A DNA stretch of 64,000 nt, from assembly GCA_965208385.1 (NCBI GenBank), contig CBDBOO010000093.1, positions 186,001-250,000 of the forward strand. Direction: 5' to 3'. The DNA is from Endozoicomonas sp965208385. Its GTDB lineage: Bacteria > Pseudomonadota > Gammaproteobacteria > Pseudomonadales > Endozoicomonadaceae. The notes beneath the pieces were generated by a model, which saw nothing but the letters and a program-made list of their open reading frames with translations, did no database searches and was not told the DNA's origin. A program made the position numbers and the translations under genes. Positions 37,247 through 46,140 of this stretch are shown piece by piece. Every line of letters begins with the position of its first letter. Positions within the stretch are counted from its first letter, which is position 1.

Positions 37247-38830
37247 GAGTACTATCTTATGGGTAGTGCAGGCATAACCAGTGGTACTGCAAATAATGTA
37301 GGCTGGCGCATCTACAAGAGGATTTACCAGGTTCTCAACCGCAACGATGACCATGGGAACCAGAACCCCGGTCGTAAATGTAAGTAATGCAATTTGAGAG
37401 GTGGCAGACATACCATCTCTCCATTGCTTGTTTGAATTCATACTGTTTATGATTACGGCCCAAACTGCAGCGTCAAAGCTTAATCGCCCCCCGGTTGCCA
37501 GAACCTGTTGTTGAAGTGAACCACTATCAAAAAATTTCTTGCTTGATGCCTCTGAGAACTTTCCTGCGAATTGATCAACAAACAATGACATTCCGAAGCT
37601 GCCTGCTTCGATGAGATTGGCTGCAAAGAGATGCCTTGAGCCAAGCATTTCCTCCCCTTCCATTGCTCTGCCCAGTGATTTACTGTGTAAAAAGATAATA
37701 CCCATACCCATCAGGGCTGCGAATGATGGTCCGGCAAACTGTGCGGCCATGCTACCCCCCCCCAATATGCTCCCTGCAATCATAGAAACAGTATCCATTG
37801 ATAGATAGGCGTAAGAAGCAACGCCTCCTCTGATGATTAACCCAAGCGGCGCACTGACCAGGTGGCGATAATCTTCAGGACCCGTCATAATTGCAGGGTA
37901 ATACCTGTTTCCGATCAGGCTGTCGTAATTATAAATCAAAAATACCAGTGGTAGCGCCGTGACGGTTTGTGAAATTGTTTCTAAGTTTTTATCTATAGCG
38001 GTGTGAGAGTCTGCGAAATAATAAACAAGTGGATCAATTGCCGCCTGCTTTATAAAATGAAACAGTTGTTTTGCATTTGCCGATAGACTGTAAAGATAGA
38101 TGGCACTGGTAACTGTTAAAGCGCCAGTGTTCGGCGGAGGCCCTGCTAATACTCTTTGACCTGTAATAACCAAGGTAAATGTTATTAAGGGTGCAAAAAT
38201 GTTTCCATTAGCTACAGGATTTAGTCTCTCAAATTCCTCAGTTGCATCATCAACAGCAAAAAATACAGCTCCTACTGGAAGTGAGGATGCCATCTTGTTG
38301 TTAAAGTCTCCAAAGTCTCCATTAATAGTATTACCTTCGTTACCGATCCATTGTCCCAGCCCCATAGTGGCGACTAAAAATATAACGGCACTGGCTGCTT
38401 TTGCGGGGATAGAGCGAATTTCTGTTGCTGACCTGGTGTAAAGAGAGGCGGATGCGTTGGTATTGTCAGGGCATACTTTAATAGTAATTTCAAAGGTTTT
38501 ATCATCGATTTGAACAGCAGTTTCTTTCTTCAGCCAGCCAATAGAGTCACAGGAAGATCTATGGTAGAAGGCAATTTCAAGGTTGCCTTTTATCTCTTCG
38601 GGTAGGTCAGTGATATCAATTCTGTAGTTGATTTCTCCATTTTCATCGAGAAAGGCCTGGTTAGAGAAGAGGTGTTTGTCTGCGGTAAGCTGAACATCTG
38701 TCGTCGTGTCTTGATACTCTGCCTGTACAGCTGTTATCGAGATAGCAAAAATTATCAGAAAATCAGGCAGTTTTTTCAAGGTAGGAATGATGGATGATAG
38801 ATTAAAAAGGTACATCGACTGCCAAGACAT
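37232..38830 (-). CDS. Multi-spanning membrane protein of unknown function (B)
   Basis: 532 residues from ATG 38830, preceded by AGAGG; a GTG six bases upstream is also open. Signal peptide about 15-37 (LPDFLIIFAISITAVQAEY). Residues 40-130 form a beta-like extracytoplasmic domain with a Cys pair (SCDSIGW, KVCPDN). From about 140 there are eight or more candidate membrane segments, including a Gly/Ala-rich stretch (MIAGSILGGGSMAAQFAGPSFAALMGMGIIFL). The C-terminus has paired cysteines (IICSTTGYACTT). No family recognised. Shares its plan, but no obvious sequence identity, with protein A next door. Confidence 0.62.
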   Translation of the reverse strand: MSWQSMYLFNLSSIIPTLKKLPDFLIIFAISITAVQAEYQDTTTDVQLTADKHLFSNQAFLDENGEINYRIDITDLPEEIKGNLEIAFYHRSSCDSIGWLKKETAVQIDDKTFEITIKVCPDNTNASASLYTRSATEIRSIPAKAASAVIFLVATMGLGQWIGNEGNTINGDFGDFNNKMASSLPVGAVFFAVDDATEEFERLNPVANGNIFAPLITFTLVITGQRVLAGPPPNTGALTVTSAIYLYSLSANAKQLFHFIKQAAIDPLVYYFADSHTAIDKNLETISQTVTALPLVFLIYNYDSLIGNRYYPAIMTGPEDYRHLVSAPLGLIIRGGVASYAYLSMDTVSMIAGSILGGGSMAAQFAGPSFAALMGMGIIFLHSKSLGRAMEGEEMLGSRHLFAANLIEAGSFGMSLFVDQFAGKFSEASSKKFFDSGSLQQQVLATGGRLSFDAAVWAVIINSMNSNKQWRDGMSATSQIALLTFTTGVLVPMVIVAVENLVNPLVDAPAYIICSTTGYACTTHKIVLDIEQ

Positions 38831-38836
38831 AATCAC

Positions 38837-39004
38837 CTCTGGTTATGCTGTTTTGTTAGTTTATTCTCTTTTTTAATATGACAAGGAAACTGATTAAGGA
38901 ATGATAGTAGTACAGTTTTTATGTTTTAGAATTAATAAATATAAATCATCTACTATTTTTTGAAGACGAATTTTGCTGAAAAGAGTTTGTTGATATAAAT
39001 AGCA
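38837..39004. other. AT-rich spacer, no gene
   Basis: The stretch between the start of membrane protein B and the end of the Kef-type gene is strongly AT-rich with no open frame. It presumably carries the promoter for the two membrane-protein genes; no clear -35/-10 pair could be fixed. Confidence 0.4.
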
Positions 39005-39195
39005 TTATTTCAATTTCTTTTCGGCTTTAGCAATGGAACTGCTTTCACCGGTCAGTATTATGATGTCACCCTCTGATAGCTTCATAGCCGGTTGGGGTTG
39101 CAATACCATATTATTACGCCTGACCTCTACGACACTGACATCGCAATCTGAAAGATCAAGTTCTTCAACACAGCAGGTACTGGCTTTGCTGTTAG
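39005..39195 (-). pseudogene. Out-of-frame TrkA-C (RCK-C) tail of the Kef-type antiporter
   Basis: Reading the next frame from about 39195 gives ANSKASTCCVEELDLSDCDVSV, VEVRRNNMVLQPQPAMKLSE, GDIIILTGESSSIAKAEKKLK and a stop at 39005. GDIIILTG is the usual end of a TrkA-C domain, so this is the true C-terminus of the antiporter, displaced by a one-base deletion. Confidence 0.8.
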
Positions 39196-40980
39196 CAGTT
39201 CAGTAATCGTAACAGCGTGTCGATGGGCATTATCATCTTGCTCCATCAGGAAGTCATTAATTCCGGGGTAGTAGCCATTTAAAATTTCGTATCGCTGCTC
39301 TCTGGCTTGATTAACTCTTCGTCGAACCAGGTGAGGATCAATTCCCAGCATCAACAGAACATGTTTTACAATAAGGAGGCTAGACTCCAATACTTCCGGA
39401 ATGATCACAGTCGCACCTGCTTCTTTTAATAGAGGCGTCATGCTGTCGTCACGGGTCCTCACCAGAATAGGCACTTCTTTGTATTCATTCCTGATGATTT
39501 TCAGAATCTCAAGTGCACTGTCAGAGCGATCAATACAAATAATCACCTGACTGGCCCGTTCCAGACCAACGGCGCGCAGTAGCTCAATTTTTTTACAGTC
39601 ACCGTAGAATACAGGATCTCCTGCCAGGCCTGCTTCGTGGACATGAAGCGGGTCGTCGTCAACGGCAATAAAAGGTTTTCCTTCCTGGGTAAGAAAGCGG
39701 GCAATGGTTTGCCCAACCCTGCCAAACCCACAAATCAGGGTGTGATGATGGATGTGAGCTGTTTGTTTCTGCACTTCTTCGTTTTCAGATTGATCTTTCT
39801 CAGTGTTCTTGTTTTTCCTGGTTGTTACTAAAGAGCTTAATTTCTGGCTGTTACGGATTAAGAGTGGCGCGCAAATCATTGATAAAATGGTGACAGCCAG
39901 AATGATTGACGAAAGATCGCCACCAGTCTGACCATACTGTGATGCAAGGGCAATGAGAGCAAAACAGAATTCACCACCCTGGGCCAGAGATAGTGAAGTC
40001 TTGATAGAAGTTTCCTGTTCTTCCTTATTAATTCTTGCCAGACAGTAGATGATACTGAATTTGAAGCTGATCAGAACAAAAGTTGCAATTAATATGACCG
40101 GCCAGAACTGGATTAGAATGGTCATGTTAATCATCAGGCCTACAGAGACAAAGAATAATCCCAGCAGCACATCCCGAAAGGGTTTTATATCGGCTTCAAC
40201 CTGGTGTTTATAATTGCTTTCACCCAGCATCATGCCTGCAACAAAACCACCCAGCGCCATGGAAAGACCAAGTGTGTGTGTTAACCAGGCAGCCATCAGG
40301 GCTAGCACCAGTGCCATAAGAACAAAAAGCTCCTCGGAGCGTGCCCGGGCAACTTCGTGAAAAACCCGGGGGATCAACCATCGGCCTGCGGCCATCATGG
40401 CAGCAACAAATGCAAAGCCTTTCAGAAAACTCAGTGAGAGCGAAGACAGTATTGACTGGTCCGTACCGCCAGAAATGGCAGGAATCAGTATAAGAAATAC
40501 AACGGCTGCAATATCCTGAAACAGGAGCACACTGATGGCGAGTTGTCCCTGACGGGTTTTTATTTCATTTCTCTGGGTTAATTCCTTTGAAACAATAGCG
40601 GTTGAAGACAGAGCCAGTGCTGCTGCGGTTACAAGGGAGACAACGACTGGAAAACCAAAAAATTGTAAAAGGGTGAAAATGCCGGTGGTCGTCAGAAGAA
40701 CCTGTAAACCACCAATGCCAAATACCTCTCTCTTCATGGCCATCATGGTTTTCATGGAAAACTCAAGGCCCAGGGTAAACAGCAGGAAGACCACGCCTAT
40801 CTCAGCCAGCAGAGCGATATCAAAATCACTTTCGATTAATCCGGTGGTGCTGGGGGCCAGTAAAATACCTACAAAGAGATAACCAATGCTTTCAGGCAGG
40901 TTGAAACGTTTAAAAAACGCAATAGTGACTACGGAGAGAGAGAGGATCAGCATTAGCTGGTTGAAAAAGGTAAAATCCAT
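39127..40980 (-). CDS. Kef/CPA2-type monovalent cation:proton antiporter with RCK domain, C-terminus frameshifted
   Basis: 617 residues in the main frame. Twelve or so membrane helices (to about residue 380) with the CPA2 features LAEIGVVFLLFTLGLEFS and LALSSTAIVSKEL, then a cytoplasmic RCK/TrkA-N domain with the nucleotide motif LICGFGRVGQTIARFL. This matches YbaL/KefB-type potassium or glutathione-gated efflux proteins. After residue about 595 (VTITELLTA) the frame leaves the family sequence and ends early. The missing TrkA-C part is intact in another frame (39005-39190), so one base appears lost. The loss removes a ligand-sensing domain rather than the pore. A sequencing error cannot be excluded. 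Confidence 0.88.
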   Translation of the reverse strand: MDFTFFNQLMLILSLSVVTIAFFKRFNLPESIGYLFVGILLAPSTTGLIESDFDIALLAEIGVVFLLFTLGLEFSMKTMMAMKREVFGIGGLQVLLTTTGIFTLLQFFGFPVVVSLVTAAALALSSTAIVSKELTQRNEIKTRQGQLAISVLLFQDIAAVVFLILIPAISGGTDQSILSSLSLSFLKGFAFVAAMMAAGRWLIPRVFHEVARARSEELFVLMALVLALMAAWLTHTLGLSMALGGFVAGMMLGESNYKHQVEADIKPFRDVLLGLFFVSVGLMINMTILIQFWPVILIATFVLISFKFSIIYCLARINKEEQETSIKTSLSLAQGGEFCFALIALASQYGQTGGDLSSIILAVTILSMICAPLLIRNSQKLSSLVTTRKNKNTEKDQSENEEVQKQTAHIHHHTLICGFGRVGQTIARFLTQEGKPFIAVDDDPLHVHEAGLAGDPVFYGDCKKIELLRAVGLERASQVIICIDRSDSALEILKIIRNEYKEVPILVRTRDDSMTPLLKEAGATVIIPEVLESSLLIVKHVLLMLGIDPHLVRRRVNQAREQRYEILNGYYPGINDFLMEQDDNAHRHAVTITELLTAKPVPAVLKNLIFQIAMSVS

Positions 40981-41115
40981 AGTCTGATCTGTCCACCGTT
41001 AGATTTATTGACTCCTGGGAAGAAGTATAAATGATTAAATCAGCGTTCTGTAAAAAATACTTAGATAATACATAAGGTTATAGTTATCATTTTATTTTAG
41101 TATTCGAGGTAGATA

Positions 41116-41352
41116 ATGGTGCAAGTTAAGTTATATACCACCACAGGATGTCATTTGTGCGAAGAAGCGGAAGCGATGCTTGAATTCCTCCATACGCAGG
41201 GTAAGTGTAGCTGGAAGGCCGTGGAAATCAGTGATTCTGATCAAATGATTGAGGAATATGGTCTAAAAATCCCTGTTATAGGCAAAATGGATGGCGAAGA
41301 GATTGGCTGGCCATTTAGTTTTGAAGAGCTGTCAGCATGGATTAATCGCTGA
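41116..41352 (+). CDS. Glutaredoxin-like protein (DUF836 type)
   Basis: 78 residues with a thioredoxin-like fold and the redox motif CHLC in KLYTTTGCHLCEEAEAML. A conserved cis-Pro follows (KIPVIG). The ribosome site gaggt precedes ATG. Proteins of this size and motif are common glutaredoxin relatives of unknown partner. It stands alone, divergent from the antiporter. Confidence 0.85.
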   Translation: MVQVKLYTTTGCHLCEEAEAMLEFLHTQGKCSWKAVEISDSDQMIEEYGLKIPVIGKMDGEEIGWPFSFEELSAWINR

Positions 41353-41463
41353 GTTCTATCGATGCTCATCCACTGAATAAATTTTTCAGGGTAGGGTGTT
41401 AAAGATAAGACAAAATCGATAACTTATATATGTATATAAAACCAAATCTAAAATGGACGATTT

Positions 41464-42333
41464 GTGACCTCTGAAGAAAGTAAATTATTAAAGCTGGCCA
41501 CCGTAGCGTCTGTAGTCACTGCCAGCGTGTTGATTATCGCAAAACTTATTGCCTGGTTTATGACCGGATCAATGAGCCTTATGGCGACACTGCTGGATTC
41601 CACTATGGATATTCTGGCTTCGCTGATCACGCTGTTTGCTGTGAGGATTGCTATAGCGCCTGCGGATGAAGATCATCATTATGGTCATGGCAAGGCCGAG
41701 CAGCTGGCAGTGCTTGCCCAGTCAGCTTTTATTGCGGGATCAGCCATTGTTCTGTTATTGAGCGTCCTTGACCGAACGACCAAGCACCATACTGCCATGG
41801 ATAACGAACTGGTTGGTTTAATGGTTATGGCCTTTTCCATTTTTGCAACATTGCTCTTGCTTGCCTTTCAGCGACACGTGATTAAAAAAACCGGTTCGGC
41901 GGCCATAAAGTCAGATTCATTGCATTATCAGGTCGACTTACTCACCAATGGTGCTGTTGTGTTCGCTCTGGTCGGTGCTTATCTTGGATATTATCAACTG
42001 GATAATATTTTTGCGCTGCTGATTGGCTGCTACATGTTATACAGCGTTAAAAACCTTGCCTGGGAAGCGATTCAAACATTGATGGATCAATCCCTGCCAG
42101 AAACGGATCTTCAGGAAATAGAGAGACGGGCGCTGGCTGTTGAGGGTATCAGAGGCGTGCATGAGATTCGTACCCGTGTATCGGGTACAGTGCCATTAAT
42201 TCAGATGCATCTTGATGTGGATGGGACTCTTGCATTAAAAGAGGCCCATCAAATTGGTTATAACGCCAAGCTTTCAGTTCTTGAATATCTGCCTAAAGCT
42301 GATGTGATGATTCACCTTGATCCGGAAGGTTAA
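41464..42333 (+). CDS. fieF: Cation diffusion facilitator, FieF-like
   Basis: 289 residues, GTG start. Six membrane helices and a cytoplasmic tail. Metal-site residues are as in FieF/YiiP: LLDSTMDILASL (Asp pair in helix 2), DEDHHYGHGKAEQL, and SDSLHYQVDLLTNG in helix 5. The tail has the His residues HEIRTRV and IQMHLDVDG of the dimerising domain. It exports Fe(II) or Zn(II) against protons. Its 3' end overlaps the end of tatD on the other strand by 41 bases. Confidence 0.9.
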   Translation: MTSEESKLLKLATVASVVTASVLIIAKLIAWFMTGSMSLMATLLDSTMDILASLITLFAVRIAIAPADEDHHYGHGKAEQLAVLAQSAFIAGSAIVLLLSVLDRTTKHHTAMDNELVGLMVMAFSIFATLLLLAFQRHVIKKTGSAAIKSDSLHYQVDLLTNGAVVFALVGAYLGYYQLDNIFALLIGCYMLYSVKNLAWEAIQTLMDQSLPETDLQEIERRALAVEGIRGVHEIRTRVSGTVPLIQMHLDVDGTLALKEAHQIGYNAKLSVLEYLPKADVMIHLDPEG

Positions 42334-43114
42334 AGAAATTCAATGCCGTTTCAGTGGTTTCCCTGGCGATGGTGTTAATGCTTTTGCCTGTCTGCTCAGC
42401 AACTACTGAAACAACTTCCAGTAAAAAGGCCGGTTCATTTCTGTGTTTTTTTGGCTTTTTGGCCAAAGTTCTCGGTAATAACCAGGGCGCATCGGTTTCC
42501 AGCATCAGACGATTGGCAGGAATATCACCGAGTAATGGGTGCAGATGAGTGCCTCGCCGCTCATCACATACCCAGCCTGTAATGCCAATATGAAGATCCA
42601 GGTCCAGATAGCTGTATAGTGCGGCTTTGTCCGCAGTGAAGCAGTGTACAACCAACTGGCCGATTTGATCCCTATAGGCTTTGACGATTTCAGAGAATCG
42701 TTGTGAGGCATCTCGTTCATGGCAGAACAGTGGCAGATTATGTTCTATAGCCAGCTCTATCTGCTGTTCAAAAACGGACTCCTGAACAGGTCTGGGGGAA
42801 AAGTCACGATTAAAATCCAGACCGGTTTCACCTACTGCTACAACCTTGTCTTCATTGAGCATGTCTTTCAGAGTACTGTGATCGACCCTGGTAAAGCTTT
42901 TGGCGTCATGGGGGTGTATTCCAGCGGTTGAAAAGCAACAACTATCAAAATGCTCAGCCAGTTCAAGTACCTGGCGGGATTCATTAATATCAGTGCCCGT
43001 TAAAATCATTGTGGATACACCGCTGGCTACAGCTCTCTTAACAACCTCTTCACGGTCACCATCAAAAGCCTTGTTACTCAGATTGACTCCAATGTCCACA
43101 AGCGGGTATTCCAT
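42293..43114 (-). CDS. tatD: TatD-family 3'-5' DNA exonuclease / hydrolase
   Basis: 273 residues from ATG 43114, supported by CAGGAG seven bases ahead; a longer frame to 43132 is not needed. Metal-dependent hydrolase blocks: STAGIHPHDAKSF, VAVGETGLDFNRDFSP, LPLFCHERDA, VVHCFTADKAAL, LMLETDAPWLLPRTL. The N-terminal PLVDIGVNLSNKAFDGDR is that of true TatD rather than YcfH or YjjV. Its 3' end overlaps fieF. Confidence 0.92.
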   Translation of the reverse strand: MEYPLVDIGVNLSNKAFDGDREEVVKRAVASGVSTMILTGTDINESRQVLELAEHFDSCCFSTAGIHPHDAKSFTRVDHSTLKDMLNEDKVVAVGETGLDFNRDFSPRPVQESVFEQQIELAIEHNLPLFCHERDASQRFSEIVKAYRDQIGQLVVHCFTADKAALYSYLDLDLHIGITGWVCDERRGTHLHPLLGDIPANRLMLETDAPWLLPRTLAKKPKKHRNEPAFLLEVVSVVAEQTGKSINTIARETTETALNFFNLPDQGESSHQL

Positions 43115-43248
43115 TGTTGCTCCTGTTTTCAATTTATATCAGTGAATGATGTACGATTGAGTGGGAAATAAGGTGTAAAAAGAAGGCTGCAAGATAGCAG
43201 AACTCTGTTTATTATGACCAGCATTCGGATCAGGTAGAGAAATAATAA

Positions 43249-44055
43249 ATGATATCGGTATCGGAGCTGGCCATTTACCCATTGAAATCTTCAAGACAGA
43301 TTTCTGTAGAAGAAGCGTTCATTGGGAGCACAGGTTTTATTCATGACCGCCAATGGCTGTTAGTCGATGAAGAAAATAATAAATTCATGACTCAACGCCA
43401 TTTTCCTGAAATGGTAAAAATTCGCGCCACTCTCAGGGAAAATGGACTGGGTTTTGAAATTATCGACGGGAATCAGTCCTTATTTGTGCAGCAACCACAT
43501 TTAGGTGAGGCAAGGGAAGTATTAGCCACAGTATGGAATGATCAATGTGGGGCTCTGGATGCAGGAGATGAGGCGGCTCAATGGTTTTCCAGTTATTTAA
43601 ACAAAAAATGCCGATTATTGTTTCAGCATGAAAGCTTCATTCGTCCTGTTGATCAGCGTTTTTCCAGAGCGGAAGATCAAACCAGTTTTGCCGATGGTTT
43701 CCCGTTTTTATTAACTACTGAAGCGTCTCTGGCAGACCTCAACAGCCGTCTTGAACAGGCAGTGCCCATGAAGCGGTTCAGGCCCAATATCGTACTTCGC
43801 GGAGCAGAAGCGTTTATGGAAGACAACTGGAAGACCCTGCAAATAGGCGAAGTGGTCTTTCGTGTGGCCAAACCCTGTTCTCGTTGCGTAATGACAACCG
43901 TTGATACGGATGCAGGTGTGAAAACAGGAAAGGATCCGCTCGCGACGCTGGCAGGGTATCGTCGAAGTTCAAGTGGGGTGATTTTCGGGCAAAATCTGAT
44001 TCATAATCAGCAGGGGGTAATCAGGGTAGGGGATAGAGTTACCATTCTCGATTAG
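43249..44055 (+). CDS. MOSC domain protein, YcbX-like
   Basis: 268 residues. N-terminal MOSC beta-barrel (VSELAIYPLKSSRQISVEEA, HDRQWLLVDEEN, FMTQRHFPEM) and the C-terminal MOSC domain with the molybdenum-cofactor-binding Cys in VAKPCSRCVMTTVD. YcbX reduces N-hydroxylated compounds with the molybdenum cofactor. No ferredoxin domain is fused (E. coli YcbX has one), so electrons come from another protein. A terminator follows. Confidence 0.88.
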   Translation: MISVSELAIYPLKSSRQISVEEAFIGSTGFIHDRQWLLVDEENNKFMTQRHFPEMVKIRATLRENGLGFEIIDGNQSLFVQQPHLGEAREVLATVWNDQCGALDAGDEAAQWFSSYLNKKCRLLFQHESFIRPVDQRFSRAEDQTSFADGFPFLLTTEASLADLNSRLEQAVPMKRFRPNIVLRGAEAFMEDNWKTLQIGEVVFRVAKPCSRCVMTTVDTDAGVKTGKDPLATLAGYRRSSSGVIFGQNLIHNQQGVIRVGDRVTILD

Positions 44056-44088
44056 AAGGTTGATTAAAGAATTGATTGAATAAAAATG

Positions 44089-44115
44089 AAAAAACCCCAG
44101 AATCAGGGGTTTTTC
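44089..44115. terminator. Bidirectional terminator between the MOSC gene and ETF-QO
   Basis: Stem aaaacccc/ggggtttt with loop agaatca, flanked by A and T runs, between converging stops. Confidence 0.92.
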
Positions 44116-44130
44116 CAGATAGAGCAGATA

Positions 44131-45789
44131 CTACATGTTGGGATAATTTGGGCCGCCAGCACCTTCAGGCGCTACCCAGGTTATATTCTGTGCAGGATCT
44201 TTAATGTCGCAGGTTTTGCAGTGTACACAATTCTGACCATTGATCTGAAAACGCTTCTCTCCGCTTTCTTCATCGTCGACAATTTCATACACCCCGGCAG
44301 GACAGTATCTCTGTGCAGGTTCATCATACACAGGAAGATTCTGTTGTAACGGGATGCTGGCATCAGTCAATTTTAAATGGCAGGGCTGGTCTTCTTCGTG
44401 GTTAGTATTGGAAAGAAATACTGAACTCAGACGATCAAACGAAATAACCCCATCCGGCTTTGGATAAACAATTTTCTTTGACTGGGCAGCCGGAGTTAAT
44501 TGCTCATGATCAGGTTTGGTATCGTGCAATGTTAAAGGCAGCTTGCCATTGAATATATTCAAATCGACAAATGCAAAAGCGCCACCAAAGAAGTTGCCAA
44601 ACTTATGCATGGCCGGACCAAAATTTCGCTGCTGATGCAATTCCGTGTGTAACCATGAGGCTTCAAAAGCGTCATTGAAGCTGTTGAGCTCATCGCCGCC
44701 TTCGGAACCTGTCTTAATGGCGTTAAACACTTCTTCAGCTGCAATCATGCCGGACTTCATGGCGGTATGTGAACCTTTGATTTTAGCGCCATTAAGTGTG
44801 CCTGCGTCACAGCCAATCATCAGGCCGCCAGGGAAGATCATTTTTGGCAGAGACTGTGGTCCACCTTTAGCCAGAGCCCGTGCACCATAGGATATTCTTT
44901 TGCCACCCTCAAGGTATTGTTTAATCGCCGGATTCTGCTTGTAACGCTGAAACTCTTCAAATGGACTGACATAAGGGTTTGAGTATCCCAGGTCAGTAAT
45001 AAGCCCCAGAACCACTTGATTGTTTTCAATATGATAGAGGAAGCCACCACCTGTTGAGCCGCTTTCATCAAGAGGCCAGCCTGCCGTGTGAACGACCAGA
45101 CCTTCCTGATGATTTTCCGGTGCAATATCCCAGAGTTCTTTAATACCCAAACCATAATGTTGAGGATCTTTACCCTCATCAAGTTTGAAGTGGTTGATCA
45201 GCTCTTTACCAAGGTGCCCTCTGCAGCCTTCAGCAAACAGGGTATATTTTGCATGGAGTTCCATTCCCGGCATATAGCTGTCTTTATGCTCGCCGGATTC
45301 AGAAATTCCCATGTCGCCAGTAGCAATACCTTTAACACTGCCGTTGTCGTTAAAAAGGATTTCCTGGGCGGCAAAGCCTGGAAAGATTTCAACGCCCATC
45401 GCCTCGGCCTGTTCAGCCAGCCAGCGGCTGAAGTTACCAAGACTGATAATGAAGTTACCCTCATTGTGCATAGTCTTGGGAACAAACAGATTGGGGATCC
45501 GGTTATACTTTTGTTCTGAACGAAGCATATAAATGTCATCGCCTGAAACAGCGATATTCAGTGGGGCTCCTTTTTCCTTCCAATCAGGAAATAGTTCGTT
45601 GAGCGCCCTGGGCTCAAATACAGCACCGGAAAGGATATGGGCTCCGACTTCAGAACCCTTTTCCACAACGCAGACTGATAGCTCCTGCCCCGATTCCTGA
45701 GACAGTTGCATCAAGCGGCAAGCCGCAGACAAACCTGATGGCCCTGCACCTACAATGACAACATCAAATGCCATGGATTCGCGTTCCAT
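44131..45789 (-). CDS. Electron transfer flavoprotein-ubiquinone oxidoreductase
   Basis: 552 residues, ATG behind GGGAGGAAG. FAD-binding N-terminus DVVIVGAGPSGLSAACRL. The C-terminal iron-sulfur part is clear: RYCPAGVYEI, then NCVHCKTCDIKDPAQNITWVAPEGAGGPNYPNM gives the four Cys of the 4Fe-4S cluster. It passes electrons from ETF (fatty acid and amino acid dehydrogenases) to ubiquinone at the inner membrane. Divergent from etfB-etfA, its electron donor, across a 350-base control region. Confidence 0.96.
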   Translation of the reverse strand: MERESMAFDVVIVGAGPSGLSAACRLMQLSQESGQELSVCVVEKGSEVGAHILSGAVFEPRALNELFPDWKEKGAPLNIAVSGDDIYMLRSEQKYNRIPNLFVPKTMHNEGNFIISLGNFSRWLAEQAEAMGVEIFPGFAAQEILFNDNGSVKGIATGDMGISESGEHKDSYMPGMELHAKYTLFAEGCRGHLGKELINHFKLDEGKDPQHYGLGIKELWDIAPENHQEGLVVHTAGWPLDESGSTGGGFLYHIENNQVVLGLITDLGYSNPYVSPFEEFQRYKQNPAIKQYLEGGKRISYGARALAKGGPQSLPKMIFPGGLMIGCDAGTLNGAKIKGSHTAMKSGMIAAEEVFNAIKTGSEGGDELNSFNDAFEASWLHTELHQQRNFGPAMHKFGNFFGGAFAFVDLNIFNGKLPLTLHDTKPDHEQLTPAAQSKKIVYPKPDGVISFDRLSSVFLSNTNHEEDQPCHLKLTDASIPLQQNLPVYDEPAQRYCPAGVYEIVDDEESGEKRFQINGQNCVHCKTCDIKDPAQNITWVAPEGAGGPNYPNM

Positions 45790-46047
45790 GAAGACTTCCT
45801 CCCTGCCGGAGTGTTGTTATGTTCTAAGAAATCAAACAACTGTTTAACTTTAGTCGGCATTATACATTTCCGACTATAAATGGCCAATGCTTTGGTTTTT
45901 TCGCCAGAAGATAATACCCATTGAAGCTGAGAGTAACGCGTATCAGGTGACGAAAAAGGTTCGACAACAAATTCGAACATACGTTTGAACCCTAATTGAC
46001 GTACTGGTAGACTGCCACTGCGCAGATTTGTGAACATGGGTACCTGT

Positions 46048-46075
46048 TTGACATCTTGTGTCATTTTTTTATGCC
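46048..46075 (+). promoter_or_regulatory. etfBp: Probable sigma-70 promoter for etfBA
   Basis: TTGACA (46048-46053), 16 bases, then TATGCC (46070-46075), 66 bases before the etfB ATG. The -35 is consensus, the -10 weak. The whole region 45790-46140 has a reverse-strand open frame of 104 codons with no recognisable family, which I leave out. Confidence 0.45.
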
Positions 46076-46140
46076 ATGTGTTCGATTTCTGTCCACACTC
46101 TAATGTTTAGCCGAAGTCTAATAGGGAAGGCTGCGAACCC

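Noticed and set aside
37160..37387. Forward 75-codon frame over the end of membrane gene B
   Set aside because: It overlaps the hairpin and the coding end of B, with no ribosome site or recognisable protein.
39127..39200. Programmed -1 frameshift in the Kef-type gene
   Set aside because: No slippery X-XXY-YYZ heptamer or strong downstream stem could be seen at the switch point; mutation or read error is simpler.
45750..46064. 104-codon reverse-strand open frame between ETF-QO and etfB
   Set aside because: It overlaps the ETF-QO start, covers the expected divergent promoter region, has no convincing ribosome site and matches no family I know. Likely chance.
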